From contig RPFO01000072.1 in assembly GCA_009746045.1 (NCBI GenBank), positions 4,190,270-4,230,302 of the forward strand: a stretch of DNA of 40,033 nucleotides, in the 5' to 3' direction. This DNA comes from Mesostigma viride. Lineage: Eukaryota; Streptophyta; Mesostigmatophyceae; Mesostigmatales; Mesostigmataceae. The notes under the pieces are model-generated. The model saw only the letters and a program-made list of their open reading frames with translations. It was not told the DNA's origin and ran no database searches. This document shows, one piece after another, positions 9,185 to 19,992 of this stretch; within the stretch, counting starts at the first letter, position 1; each line of letters begins with the position of its first letter. Both the position numbers and the translations under genes were made by a program.

Positions 9185-9663
9185 ATACCGTAGTGGCTGA
9201 AATCACATTGCGAATAAATCTTTTCGAATGACCCCCCGAAAAGTGCTAAAATAATACTTCAATTTACCCCGTAAAGTATGAAAACCGGGAGGCGCTACAC
9301 CTGTTTCTGGCTGCAGGCCGCGGCGCAGCTAGATGAAGTGGAGCGCCGCGCTTGCCGCGCCGCGCCGCGTCGCGCCAGATTGAGAACGCGTTCAATTAGG
9401 GGCCCTGTTAGCACTGATTAGGGCCTTATGTCATACTGGTACTCACTTAATTGTCAGATAGGAACTGCGCTTGGTGGGTAATTAATGTACTTGATAGGTT
9501 AGAATTCAAGTCAGACACTGAACTAGGTGCCCTAATATAAACAAGCTCCCGGGCTCGAAGTTTACCTAACCCGGGCTGAACTTTCCCCGCAAAGTGTCAA
9601 AACCATGCAGAAAAACCCTCGAAAAATTATTTATTCGCAATGTGATTTCAGCCACTACGGTAT
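9185..9663. mobile_element. MITE-like element with 35-bp terminal inverted repeats
   Basis: 9185-9219 and 9629-9663 are exact inverted repeats of 35 bp with similar but imperfect sequence further in. If the true ends are CCGTAGTGGCTG..., the element is flanked by TA on both sides, as expected for a Tc1/mariner-type target duplication. The interior (about 410 bp) has no coding frame, so it would be non-autonomous. It sits exactly between the two ORF1 copies. Confidence 0.7.
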
Positions 9664-9777
9664 CAGCGTGTGCGTCTTAGAAAGACGAAGCAATTGTGAT
9701 ATTCACGGCTGAGTTTGGTGCCCAAACGTGAAAGTTAAGAGCTCCGCCGTCAGCCATGGCTACCTAGTCGTGCACTG

Positions 9778-11041
9778 GTGGTTGCCCAGCCCCCTCACGG
9801 ACTTGCCTCGCCCTCTGCATCGCCTGAGCCTAAACGCAGTCGCCCTGAGGATCCGCCCCCTGACGAGCCGGGCTGGAAAGAAATCGACTTTGACGCCAAA
9901 TCAGCTGCCTGGTGGACACAAGGCCAAGCAGCTCCCATCCAGTTTATGAAAGCCGTGTTCTTCGGGACGCGCACCTCGCTTCTTGCCCTGTGCAAGCACT
10001 TTTACGTCCAAGGTCGCATCATTCCGCCTACCCGCGGTGATTTTTATCACCCGGATCACGTGTCCCGCTACTCCCGCCCCCGCCTTCAGATCCTCGCCCT
10101 CTGCTGCCTCCTCGGGCGCTCTGTCGCCGAGATCTGGGCCCCCCCCTCCACCTCCGAAATTCGCTCCATCATCCACAAGGCCATCGAACAGCACGTGACA
10201 CCCCTGGCCGCAGATGCACATGGCGGCCATGGGTGGCACGCTGGCTGCCGAGCTTCCCCTCCTCTCCTCCACCACCACCGCCACCTCCAAGCTCCTCGCC
10301 TCCACCTCCACCACAACCGACGCCCTCACCGCCCAGCTCCTCGCCATCGACAAGCGCCTGCAGGACAATGCCATAGCCATCGAATGCTTGCAGAACACCG
10401 CCGGCATCACTGCCCAGGCGGTGAAGGACATCGCCGCTCGGCCAGCCCCTGCTGGCCCCGCCGGCGATGCTCCTCCCGGCATCCCGACCTGGGCGGACAT
10501 GCTTAAGCAGCACGCCACCTCCACCACCTCCGCCGTCGCCGCCCAGCTTAAGCAGCAGACGCTGGACCTCCGCGAGGAGGCCGAGCTCGCCAAGCGCAGC
10601 CTTAACGTCATAGTCAAGCACTTCGACCCGCTGCAGGACGAGACCTCCGAGACCCTTGCCCTGGCGTTTGAGAACAAAATCCTTGTCCCCATGGCTATCA
10701 CTGGTAAGGGCAAGCCGCGGGGGGTGACCCGCCTTCCCCGCTCGCGGGGTAAGGCCGGCCCCTCCCCCTTGCTCCTCACCTTTGACACCATGGCGGATAA
10801 GATGGAGTTCCTCAAGTGTCGCAAGCGGCTTGGGGGGACCGCCTACACGCTGGACGACGACTTGACCTTGACGCAGCAACAACGGCGACGGGAGCTATGG
10901 CCGACCTACCTCCAGCTTCGGCAGAAGGCGGGGCAGAAGCCGGTCTACTGGAAGGGGGCGGACATCTACGTCGCCCACAAGCCCTGGCAGGCGACCCCTG
11001 CCGCCCCAGCCACCCTAGCCACCCCAGCCACCCCAGCCTAG
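9778..11041 (+). pseudogene. LINE ORF1 protein (RRM type), one frameshift
   Basis: The N-terminal frame (9778 to about 10213) is Pro-rich, then WWTQGQAAPIQFMKAVFFG and a helical segment. It shifts at about 10210-10218 into the frame 10214-11041. The decayed sister copy reads LAADVAAMGSTL across this point, so the shift looks like a 4-nt gain here. In the second frame, residues 20-75 are Ser/Thr/Ala-rich and helical, 128-215 resemble the non-canonical RRM of L1-type ORF1 proteins (RSLNVIVKHFDP ... PLLLTFDTMADKMEFLKCRK), and 216-257 the C-terminal domain (DDDLTLTQQQRRRELWP ... VYWKGADIYV). The known role of this family is RNA binding and chaperoning in the retrotransposon RNP. No AUG in good context opens the frame. 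Confidence 0.8.
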
Positions 11042-11306
11042 GGAATATATAGCAGTAGTGTAGCCTAGAAAGCTTAGTGACGTGGCCATGTATGCCTACG
11101 TGACAGGCCCACACCCGCCCTTGCAATAGCCGTAGCAATTTCGAGTCATGCTTTGCCCATGCAGGGAGTTACTCTCTGCTGAGAGGCCATGTGTACCCCA
11201 GCTATAGCCTAGCCACATACCTTCCACCCCATATGTCATGCAGGCCTTCTAGGCCCTCTCCTCAAGCCCCCCCTGGGTGCCTGTGCTTGTTTAGGAGGCA
11301 TGAACC

Positions 11307-11477
11307 ACCATGGAGGTGCAGGTGCACCTAGTGCACCCAGAGCAGGTGATAGTTGTACATCCTACACCTGCAGGTTGTCGCCCTGATTGTATTACAAACC
11401 CATAGATGCCCCTTTCTCAGGGCTATGTGTTACATATGCTCCCCACGGAGCTATGATTTTAATTAATTAATTAATGG
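11307..11477 (+). repeat. Dispersed repeat ending in (TTAA)n, copy 1
   Basis: GGTGCAGGTGCACCT..., CACCTGCAGGTTGTCGCC, CCCCTTTCTCAGGG, CTCCCCACGGAG and a TTAA tract occur in the same order as at 11877-12041. It looks like a short retroposed sequence using the same kind of tail. Confidence 0.75.
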
Positions 11478-11876
11478 CTACCTATAGTTCTAGCCATAGC
11501 CTTAGCCTAGTTCTAGTACAGCCATGCTACGCCCTGGCTATGTTCAGATTACTTGCCCACGCTCCTTGCTATGATATGCTCACATGGGTCTTATTGCACC
11601 CACAGTTTGCCGGATCGTTAGCCTGTCCTTTTAGCTAGCCGCGCCCGATTGCAGCTGTGGCATGCCTTTGGCATGAAGGAGACTGGGGGTCTCTGCCCTT
11701 TCTCCTGTAGTGCACACACAGGGATTAAAAGCACTTCGGTGCTCCGTGACTCCCCAACGGGAGCACGAGTTTAATTAATTAATTAATTAATTAATTAATG
11801 GCTACCTAGCTCGTGGCTCGTTGCGCTGGTTGTCTCCACCCCATGTCCGCAACTTTGCATGCACTGCTGCTGGAAT

Positions 11877-12041
11877 ACATGGTGGTGCAGGTGCACCTCA
11901 GTTGTGCACCCCGAGTAGGTGGCAGTTTACACCAACCACCTGCAGGTTGTCGCCTAGAATGTATTGCAAACCACATGCCCCTTCTCAGGGATATGTAAAT
12001 ATCCTCCCCACGGAGGTATGTTCTTAATTAATTAATTAAGT
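11877..12041 (+). repeat. Dispersed repeat ending in (TTAA)n, copy 2
   Basis: A diverged copy of 11307-11477. It is preceded at 11803 by GGCTACCTAGCTCGTGGCTCG, a 5'-end word also found at 7608 and 9757, so 11801-12041 may be a complete short element. Confidence 0.7.
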
Positions 12042-12790
12042 TGTGAGCCGACGCGAAAAACCAAAGATCAATTATTCTAGAGCCTTGGTGACCAGGGTAG
12101 ATACTTTCTCGATCAACTGGCATGCCCATACTAAGATGCATGCGCATGAGCATGCAGAGTAGGTAAGATACCTACTCTCAATTCTGTCTTAATATGGCTG
12201 AAACTTTCAAAGCAACAGGATTGGTCTAAAATAATGGATGCCCTGACGGGGCATCCCTGCCTTCTGACACCCACATGTGCCAGCTGATGTATCAATAAAA
12301 ATTTGCCAAGGTGAGCAGTATCAAACGAGGCAGATAATGAAAAAAGCACATTCCTCATGTGATGCTGAGATGTTGATAACAAGATGGGCGCACCCCATCG
12401 CCCAGCATATTTGCACGTCCAAGCCAAAGCATGCTTGTTCTCAGGGTCACATCGTGAGATACAAGGATCATAACCCACCAGCGAAAACGGTGACTCACTT
12501 CCTTCAAGATGCCATGCATCACTGCCCACCGGCCATTGGCAGACCAAACCCAAACAGGGCTCCGAAAAACGGCATGCTAAACCTGGAAACAGGCGCCATA
12601 CCGAGAATGGCCCTCCCGCAAGGTTGCTTGGTTGGCAACAAGGGTTTATTTTTCTTGTACAGGTTCGAGTGTCTCGCCATGCAGTGCGAGGCAAGCAGGG
12701 CTGGCCCCGCAGGGCTTGCCCTGCTCAGCCCAGGGCTATTCTCGAGCCATCCATCCATCCCCCTCCGCTGCCGGACCATCCGCCACTCGC
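12042..12790. other. No gene recognised downstream of UNC119
   Basis: The frames here lack recognisable domains. This is the 3' flank of UNC119. A (CCAT)n tract lies near 12748-12760. Confidence 0.4.
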
Positions 12791-15700
12791 TCAGTCTCCC
12801 CGATATTCGTACTCGGCCTTGTTGTGCATGACCAGTTTATCGCCGACAAAGTAGAAGCTGTCTGACCGGGACTCAAAGGGGTGCGCCACCATCTCGTCGA
12901 CTGCACGTGTGTGTTTGTGTGGAGGGGAAGGAACGGGAAACGTTGCCGGTCCATAGGGAAAGCCAGTGAGTGGCCCGTTGACTGGCCGGGTGCTTGGTAA
13001 TGGAATGGTAACCACTTCGGGATCGGTGGTTCGTTGATGCATCACATACTTGACAGAGAGTAAGCAGATGGCTGGAGGGCAAGTTGGCCGGTGGGAGCGT
13101 TGCGCTTGGGAGAAGGCGGGCAGGCACGCATGGCGTTTGGGTGGATACGCCGCATGGGTGCATAGACCAAAGGGCACAGAGCTGCGCTGGTTGCGATAGC
13201 GCACAAGAAAGGGGGTGGATAAGAGCGTGCATGGTTATCAAAGCGCAGGCGACGGACAGGACAGGCTTGGAGATGCTGAGGGTGCCATATCCATTCAGAA
13301 CAAGGGCTATCTAGAAGCAGATGCACCTAGCAAACAAAATGAGGACTGCGCAAATCCTCAGCCAGCTACGTACAAGCCAAAGTGGAAGTGGGGCAGGTGG
13401 CAGTGGTGCATGAGCAGGAAGTGGCAGTGAGGGGTGCGAAGTCCGTCGGTGGGGTTGAGTTGGAGAGGAGGGTCCTCGGGGTAGAAAAGGGTAGAGCGGG
13501 CTGGGTTGATGTGGAGCTGGGTGGGCCCCGGTGGGGCGGGGTGGGGTGGGGTGGGATGAGGCGGGACGGGGCGGGGCGGGGCGGGGCGGGGCGAGGCGGG
13601 GTGGGGTAGAATGGCTTGAGTAGGGTTGGGTTGGCTGGCTTGGGTTGGGTTGGGTTGGAAGGAAGGAAGAAAGGACTGTAGCCTCAGCCCTGCGCAAAGC
13701 AGGCCCAAAGAGGCATGTAGCAGAGGCACACGGCAGGCCCCATCCCCCTTGCTCCCTTGCCTGCTCTTGCGTTGGGTTGGGTTGGGTTGGAAGGAAGGAA
13801 GAAAGGACTGTGGCCTCAGCCCTGCGCAAAGCAGGCCCAAAGAGGCATGTAGCAGAGGCACACGGCAGGCCCCACCCCCCTTGCTCCCTTGTCTGCTCTT
13901 GCCTGCTTACTCATTTGCCCATTCATTCTTCCCTCCACTTGCACTCCTTAGGCTGCTTCACTCACTCTCTTGCTCTCTAAGCCGCCATGCTCACTTTCTT
14001 GTTCGCTGAGCATATCCGCTCCACTCACTCTCTTGCTCGCTGAGTGGGGGCACCGGGTAGATGGCCTCCCAGCTGTTGGTGCTGCCCGGTATGCAGAAGC
14101 CAAACGTGAAGTCGTAGCTCTTGAGCAGCTTCTTGCCAAAATAGTGGCGCTCGATCATGCGGAAGTTGGGCACCTCGTTCATGCCCACACTGAACGTGAG
14201 GCTGCGATCGACATGAGGGATGGCACGCGAGGGGTAGGGGCGGGATGGACAGGGGGTGGGGTAGAGCCAACGGGGGGGGGGGGGGGGGGGGGGGCAAGCA
14301 TGGAACAGGAAGCTTTGGGCAGTTTAGCATGGTACAGGCAGCATGGAGCAGCTGAGCATGGAACAGGAAGCATGGAGCAGGTTACTAACTTGTTCATGCC
14401 CGCGCGGAACATGAGGCTGCGGTGGACAAGAACACTCGGTGAGTGGACCACCGGGGGCCAGGGCATGATGGGTAGGGCATGATGATGGGCAGGGCATGTG
14501 AGGGGTACGGCATGAGGGGTAGGGCGTGAGGGGTAGGGCGTGAGGGGTAGGGTGTGAGGGTAGGCGTGAGGGTAGGGCGTGAGGGGTAGGGCGTGAGGGG
14601 TAGGGCATGAGGGGTAGGGCGTGAGGGGTAGGGCGTGAGGGGTAGGGCGTGAGGGGTAGGGCGTGAGGGGTAGGGCGTGAGGGGTAGGGCGTGAGGGGTA
14701 GGGCGTGAGGGGTAGGGCATGAGGGGCCGTGTTCGAGGCAACGGGGTAAAGCACGCAAAGGGCACACACGACGAGCGAGCATGGAGAAGAGTAGAGACGC
14801 TAATAGCAGTTGGGCACCGTGTCTTCCGCCCACATGGAACGCGGGGCTGCACGACGGGATAGCGCCGTGAGAGAGCAGGGGAAAAAAAACAAATGGATCC
14901 TGATAATCATACTGGGGGTTGGAAAGGCTATGCACTTTCAAGGGGGGGGGGGGCGGGGGGGGGAGAGGAGGTTGGGCCATGTCCTGTTGAACAAGAGCAT
15001 ACTCTACCAAAACGGAAGGAACCAAGAGGCTGCTCCATGCATCAAAACGCGTGCATCAAGAAACAGAGGGGGTCGCCTCTCAAACAGGTAGATGGCTATA
15101 AACTGGCGGAGGGTAGTCTAAATCATAAAGTGACTATATAAATATTTGCCGAGCGTGCTCCATGCGTGTCTGGGTTGTCCACGAACCGCCAAGGTTAGAT
15201 ACTCGCCCGTGCACTCATGTTCCCACTACCCAGCTGTGCAACCTGTTCACGGTGCTTTCACGTTCTTTGGCTGCCTCGAACCACTGCACCTTCATCTTGC
15301 ACCTGCTGCCGGCCTTGCCAATGTCGGGACAGGGGGAATGAACCCCGGAACAGGACTGCTTTCTGTCTCCCGGTCTAGTCATAGCTGGAAAACGACCATG
15401 TGCCTTGGAACCACAGTTGTTTGCACATGGCAGGGAGAGGGGCCACTACAGGCTAGCATCTGCAGTGGCTATAACGACATACATGCTTCTATAGTGACCG
15501 CGGTGAGGTAAGCCACACACCTATCATGGCCATGCATCTATAGTGGCATGTGCATGCATCTATAATAGCAAGGCGACCATCCGCCTGCCCGCATGGATGA
15601 TGGGGCGAAATGGTTGGCGAGCGAGGGAGGGAATCAGGGCTGTGGTGTGAGAGGGTAAATGAGTATTAGTAGTTTAAACGATGAGCAGAACATAGATGAT

Positions 15701-16647
15701 AATGTTATCATTGTTACCGCGTAATACAAATTACCACATACCTCCATTAGGAGTACTAAGTTTCACAAAAACGTATAAAGATAATTCATGAGGTTGGAGC
15801 TGGAAGGAGGGGGTTAATGACTGTTTAAGCGGGGCAAACACCACGCAGGCCTGGCAGGGAGGGGACCGCGGGAAGAGGGGGGGGGGGGGGGGGGAGAGCC
15901 GGAGAGTGAGGGAGGAAAAGAGACGGCTCAACAAAAATCCACACTTTTCATAAAGAAAGGTCCGGGCCTAGGAGGGGCCATAAGACAGGGGGAAACTATT
16001 TTATGTCCGCTTTTCACTCGATTCTAGTACTTTCCACTAACTTAAAAGGAGAAAGGCAAGTAATGAGCAGATGGAACGGTGGCCGTGTGTCACAAAAGGA
16101 GTGGCGACCAATTCACACATAAACCTCCCCATACTGGTTTGCTACAAAAGGCATTCCACGCCTCACTGCCCCTACCGGACTATCCCCCGCTCGTAAGGTC
16201 GAAGGCAAGCGCTATGCGCGGAAAGGAACACTTACGATGTCCGAACAGTTTTGTATCGTAGAAACTCGATGGGAAACGTGTATTTGATTGTCCGCATTTT
16301 AGCTTCCGTCTCTGGGTCAAAACTTGCAGGAATACTGTGAGGCCCCGAATCCGGCTCCTTCTTGACGCTGAAGAGCGTCCGCCCTGAATCATAATCCTTA
16401 ATTTCGAACTGCTGGAAATCTATACCGTAGGTATTCGCTGATAACGGGCACAAAAATTCTGCACGCAGAAAAACAGGGGGGGGGGGGGGGGGGCGACAGC
16501 CAGGATGCTTCTTAGGAAATGATAAATCATAGCTGGCTGCCATTGAACCACATTAAGATCGTCCTCTGCGTCGGCACAATGCGAGCAGCACGTACCTTTC
16601 GTCGGCTCAGTGAGGCTAAGTATGTAATCAGGCGTTGGAGTAGGCAT
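12791..16647 (-). CDS. UNC119: UNC119 lipid-binding chaperone, four exons
   Basis: Exons (minus strand): 16596-16647, 16236-16458, 14029-14201, 12791-12900. All introns are GT-AG and phases match, giving 558 nt or 185 aa. UNC119 and its relative PDE6D have an immunoglobulin-like beta-sandwich that binds N-terminally myristoylated (UNC119) or prenylated (PDE6D) proteins and delivers them to cilia under ARL GTPase control. Hallmarks seen: [72 protein letters not shown] and [11 protein letters not shown]. The last block holds the invariant DSFYF and HNKA motifs. The start is the first ATG of exon 1; an in-frame TGA lies upstream. The N-terminal extension is shorter than in vertebrate UNC119 (about 240 aa). 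Intron 2 is about 2 kb and repeat-filled, and intron 1 has a poly-G tract. A ciliated organism is implied. Confidence 0.95.
13640..13903. repeat. 132-bp tandem duplication in UNC119 intron 3
   Basis: Two copies offset by 132 bp, each with GGTTGGGTTGGAAGGAAGGA followed by GCCTCAGCCCTGCGCAAAGC and a GGCACACGGCAGG block. A GGGCGGGGC-rich tract lies just left (13530-13610). Confidence 0.85.
14389..14430 (-). repeat. Decayed copy of UNC119 exon 3 start
   Basis: On the minus strand the sequence matches the exon 3 acceptor and first codons (GCAG, then CCTCATGTTC, GGGCATGAACAAG) with changes that remove VPNFRM. It lies about 220 bp upstream of the true exon and keeps a usable AG. Confidence 0.65.
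14806..14855 (-). repeat. Second decayed copy of UNC119 exon 3 start
   Basis: The minus strand gives GCAG then CCCCGCGTTCCATGTGGGC and GGTGCCCAACTG, matching the exon 3 block that encodes FSVG...VPNF but with an altered frame. Confidence 0.5.
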
Positions 16648-18185
16648 CCTGCCCGCCTTTTTCTGCGCCCCGCTCAAATTTCGCCCTACCGTGGTTCAGC
16701 GACCTTGAAACAAACCACGACGAGGAGCGTCAAGTGCAACCCGGGCCTCAACCTCGTCTCTAGGCAGCGCCTTCCCTGCCCAGATTTGATTTCACTGTTA
16801 TGCAACTCGCCAACCGCCACTAGGCAGCCTTACTCTCTCGATACTATATTTCTCACCACTGAAGCTCGAATCCGTTAAGTGACGCAACCCCGCACCCCGG
16901 GTGCGAAGCCGTTTGTCCATCCCCGAATCTCCCCACATTTTCAATACCCGGGGCTCCGTCTTTGCAGTCCAACAGTGCAGGGCGCTTTGGCCTGGGAGAA
17001 GTGAGGGCGTCGCGCCTTAAAGGGGGACCCATCGAGCAGGAACGTTCTGTTGCGCCTGTCAGCCCAGAATAGTTACTTCCAGGGTCCTACGGATTCCTGT
17101 AACACGCGTATTGAACTAGCTATAGCCCAACATGGATTGTTCAGCAGCCTCCAGGAATCAGCGATGCAAACGTCAAGCCGGTCAAGCCTGCGTGGGCAAC
17201 AACAACAACAACAACAACAACAAGCCGGCTCGTGCTCGTGTCAGTCAGTCTGTCAGTCGGTTGTATCCCACGCCGCACATGGGCCGCAGAGAGTCGAGAT
17301 AGTGTCAGCAGTGACCAGTTCCCATGGCAGCATACGCAGAATCGAAACGCAGAATCAATACGCAGAATCGATACGCAGAATCGATACGCAGAATCGATAG
17401 TTCGATGCTCTCCCCCCCCCCCCACGTTTCAGATCGGGGTCCGGCCAACCCAGGGCTGCGATCTTAAACCTAAAATCAAATCCAGGGCTGACGATCCTAA
17501 AGTCGAGAGCGGTAGGATCACCCCTGATGCGGTATACCCGAGTACATAATCTATGTCGCATAACACAGCATAACACTGACCAGCCATTTGTACTGGTACT
17601 GTCAACTTTCGATCAAATCCAGCCCTGCGATCTTAAACCTGAAATCCCTAAATCCAGGGTCTCAAGATCTTACACGTGTATGTAGGGGGGTTGTACTGTA
17701 CGCAGACTGAGAACCAGCCGAACAGAATTACTGCCAAGTGGCCTGCCACGCCGCCGCACGGCAATGATGGCATGATGGACATCTCGACTTCTTCCAGAGT
17801 GCGGGGGCGCTTGGGTTGGGTTACACGTGTTCCGTGGTCAAAACCCCAATTATCTGCACTTGCACCTTGAACGACTCCATGTCCCAAAGTATCAACGGTA
17901 ACGAGAAGGCCCGCATACAGATAATCGGAGAAGACGGAGATGTCATGCTAAGCTCATTGTTGATTTCGACCAACAATTGTGCCCATTTACGAATACGTTC
18001 TACTATTTTTACCCCAGTTGCCTTCATGCCAGGGAGAGTGGCTTCGAATGGTTAGGTACCGTATTTATTGCACAGTTTGCCAGTTTGGCCAGCAGATGCT
18101 GGAGTCCCCAACCCGTCCATCTTCGTTCATCACCAAGGTGGTTCCAAACTCAAAATGTAGTTAAATTTGAACAGCACGCAACTCT
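16648..18185. other. Intergenic region between divergent genes
   Basis: This separates the UNC119 start (minus) from the plus-strand gene at 18186, so it should contain both promoters; no TATA box stands out. It holds (CAA)n at about 17199-17222, tandem ATACGCAGAATCG units at 17332-17400, a C run at 17411-17422, and a repeated CTGCGATCTTAAACCT word (17455, 17624). Frames here are short and unrecognised. Confidence 0.5.
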
Positions 18186-19877
18186 ATGGTCGCGGTCATT
18201 TCTTCTCACACCTCTCGCCTTCGCGATTTTTTGGCGACTGCCAGGATTCCCTGGCGTGAAATTCTCTTGACCAGTATGAGAGCCCCGTCCGATGATATGC
18301 CGCGCACGGAAGACGAATACTACGAAATCCTGGGGCTAGTGGAGGAGATTGTGCATGGCAACGTGGTGCTGCGTTTAGATAAGGCCCGATCAGCCAGGGC
18401 GGCCGCGGAGACTCCTTCTCTGGCGCCTCCCGAGAAGCCCGACCAGGACGAGGAAAAGATTGCGGGAAATGCCGCCGCGGAGGCAGCAAGCAGCAGCAAA
18501 GTGGAGGTGGTCGTGGGCAGCGGGCGCTTGTGGTGGTGGGAGAGCGCCGTCGCGGAGATAGCCGAGGAGCACATCTCACCGTATAAGGACGTGCTGGAGG
18601 GCTGGGAGCAGCCCGGCAGCTCGTACGCGCAATACCTCCACCGTAACCAGCCCCCGGCGACGCACGAGCTGTCACCAGACCAGAGAGGGGCGTTCCCGCC
18701 CCGCCACAGGGCTGACGAGAGCCAGCAGCAAGGAGGCAGTAGTTCCAGCGTCCGCATCGGACCGCTAGGGACCATCCCTCGCGTGCGCGTCTACCCTCCC
18801 CCGCAGCAAGCGCCCGGGTTCCAAGACGGCTCGTTCGCTGCTGAGGTGGCGACGTCCCCCGTCGCCGCCCATGCCAGCCGGCGCATGGCGGCCCTTGACG
18901 AATCCTACACCAACCTGTTGCAACGGACGGGGTTGCCTGTCAGCCCGCTCTCAGCCCCGGGCCCCTCGGCCAATCTCTTCCAGGCCGGCGCGTCTCAAGC
19001 GGGTGTGTCATTTCGGAGTCCCGAGAAAGCCTTGTTTCGGAGCCCCGAGAAGGCCACCGGGGGGGGCTGGGCCCATCCCACGTCGCCGACTGCTGCAGGG
19101 ATGTCCCTGGGCGACGTCAGCACCGTCCGCCTGCAGGGGATGGGGCGTGGAGAGGTGACCGGTCGGGCATCCCAACCGGGGGGGTTGGGTTATGCATGGG
19201 AGGCGCTGGGTGGGCCTCACGGCGGTAATGCTGTCCACCTTGGCGGCCAGGGGAAGGCGCGCATGAACGACACGGGTGCTGCCGCCCCCCTGGGGTTCGA
19301 CCGCATGGATGACGGGGTGTCGCGGGGGGGTTATAATCCTGGCTACCCGGACAGGAGTGGGTACTATCGCAGGGGTGGGAATGAGAGCATGAGGTCTGAC
19401 CAGGGCATGGGCGGCAATAGCAATAACCGTAGTAACATGACAACGGGGGCCCATGGGGCGACAATGCCAGGGCCATCTCAGGGAGGGATGGGGATGGGAG
19501 GGTCGGGTGCCGGAGCGGGGAACTCATCCATGGCGGGCGGATCATTTTCGGGGGGGTATGCGAACGCGAGCGCCAATATGTCCGCTGCAGGGGGAGGGTA
19601 CGGTGGCAGTGCCGGCGAGCAGCCGTTATCGCCCACGGCGCTGCTTCGATCCGCGCAGCAAATGCACGAGCAGCTGCGCCCGCGCGCTGTGCAGCGGACA
19701 CCCGCCGCACGTGCGCTCAAGGATGGCGCGGTGGGGGAGGACCGGGACCGCCTGCGCTTCAGCTACAACATGATGCGGCTCAGCCACGGGGCGCTCGAGG
19801 GCTACCTCACGCGCATGATCGGCCAGCTGGAGGCAGAGCGGGGGCTGTTCGCAGGGCCCAGGGTGTTTGTGGACTGA
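18186..19877 (+). CDS. Unrecognised 563-aa low-complexity protein
   Basis: A single long open frame ends at TGA 19875-19877. The start is uncertain. ATG 18186 is the first, but codons 1-30 look less coding-like than what follows, and ATGs at 18276 or 18297 (MPRTEDEYYEILGLVEEIV) are alternatives. Structure from the frame: an acidic helical N-terminus to about residue 75; an aromatic segment near residues 117-155 (RLWWWESAVAEIAEEH, GWEQPGSSYAQYLHR); a long Pro/Ser then Gly/Met/Ser-rich disordered middle with a tandem FRSPEKA motif; and a helical C-terminus (LRFSYNMMRLSHGALEGYL). It resembles a scaffold or cytoskeleton-associated protein in layout only. No enzyme motif, signal peptide or membrane segment is visible. 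It lies head-to-head with UNC119, about 1.5 kb apart. Confidence 0.7.
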   Translation: MVAVISSHTSRLRDFLATARIPWREILLTSMRAPSDDMPRTEDEYYEILGLVEEIVHGNVVLRLDKARSARAAAETPSLAPPEKPDQDEEKIAGNAAAEAASSSKVEVVVGSGRLWWWESAVAEIAEEHISPYKDVLEGWEQPGSSYAQYLHRNQPPATHELSPDQRGAFPPRHRADESQQQGGSSSSVRIGPLGTIPRVRVYPPPQQAPGFQDGSFAAEVATSPVAAHASRRMAALDESYTNLLQRTGLPVSPLSAPGPSANLFQAGASQAGVSFRSPEKALFRSPEKATGGGWAHPTSPTAAGMSLGDVSTVRLQGMGRGEVTGRASQPGGLGYAWEALGGPHGGNAVHLGGQGKARMNDTGAAAPLGFDRMDDGVSRGGYNPGYPDRSGYYRRGGNESMRSDQGMGGNSNNRSNMTTGAHGATMPGPSQGGMGMGGSGAGAGNSSMAGGSFSGGYANASANMSAAGGGYGGSAGEQPLSPTALLRSAQQMHEQLRPRAVQRTPAARALKDGAVGEDRDRLRFSYNMMRLSHGALEGYLTRMIGQLEAERGLFAGPRVFVD

Positions 19878-19992
19878 ACTATCAATCAATTGCATTTTTT
19901 TTTGTCACAGTGGCCGCAATCCGTGCGCCTTGGGGTGGGATATCCGGTGTTTATGAGCTGGTGGGGTACTGATTTTCTGTTGGTACGGCCTC

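Larger units (their letters stand above)
9711..11802 (+). mobile_element. LINE-derived element carrying only ORF1
   Basis: The 5' end is defined by homology to 7556-7640 and the 3' end by the shared CAACGGGAGCACGAGTTTAA plus a long TTAA tract (about 11771-11802). Between them is ORF1 (9778-11041) and about 760 bp of 3' UTR with no reverse transcriptase frame. It is therefore a non-autonomous or ORF2-deleted element. The TTAA tract at 11460-11476 and repeated blocks inside the 3' UTR suggest nested insertions, so the true 3' end of the ORF1 element could be near 11477. Confidence 0.6.
14202..16235 (-). other. UNC119 intron 2, repeat-filled
   Basis: This intron holds a 14-bp minisatellite (GTGAGGGGTAGGGC, about 14501-14728), poly-G tracts at about 14272-14293, 14941-14963 and 15878-15894, and two decayed copies of the exon 3 acceptor region. 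No nested gene was recognised in the 15.0-16.2 kb part. Confidence 0.8.

Noticed and set aside
12131-12694. 187-aa minus-strand and 184-aa plus-strand frames downstream of UNC119
   Set aside because: They overlap each other on opposite strands, lack domain features and fall in the 3' flank of UNC119.
13311-13861. Pro/Thr-rich frames of about 170 aa on the minus strand
   Set aside because: They are translations of GGGCGGGG and GGTTGG repeats inside UNC119 intron 3.
17648-18027. Minus-strand frames with LEEVEMSIMPSLPCGG, possibly Helitron-like
   Set aside because: The resemblance to transposon N-terminal domains is too weak, spacing does not fit, and two frames would have to be joined without support.
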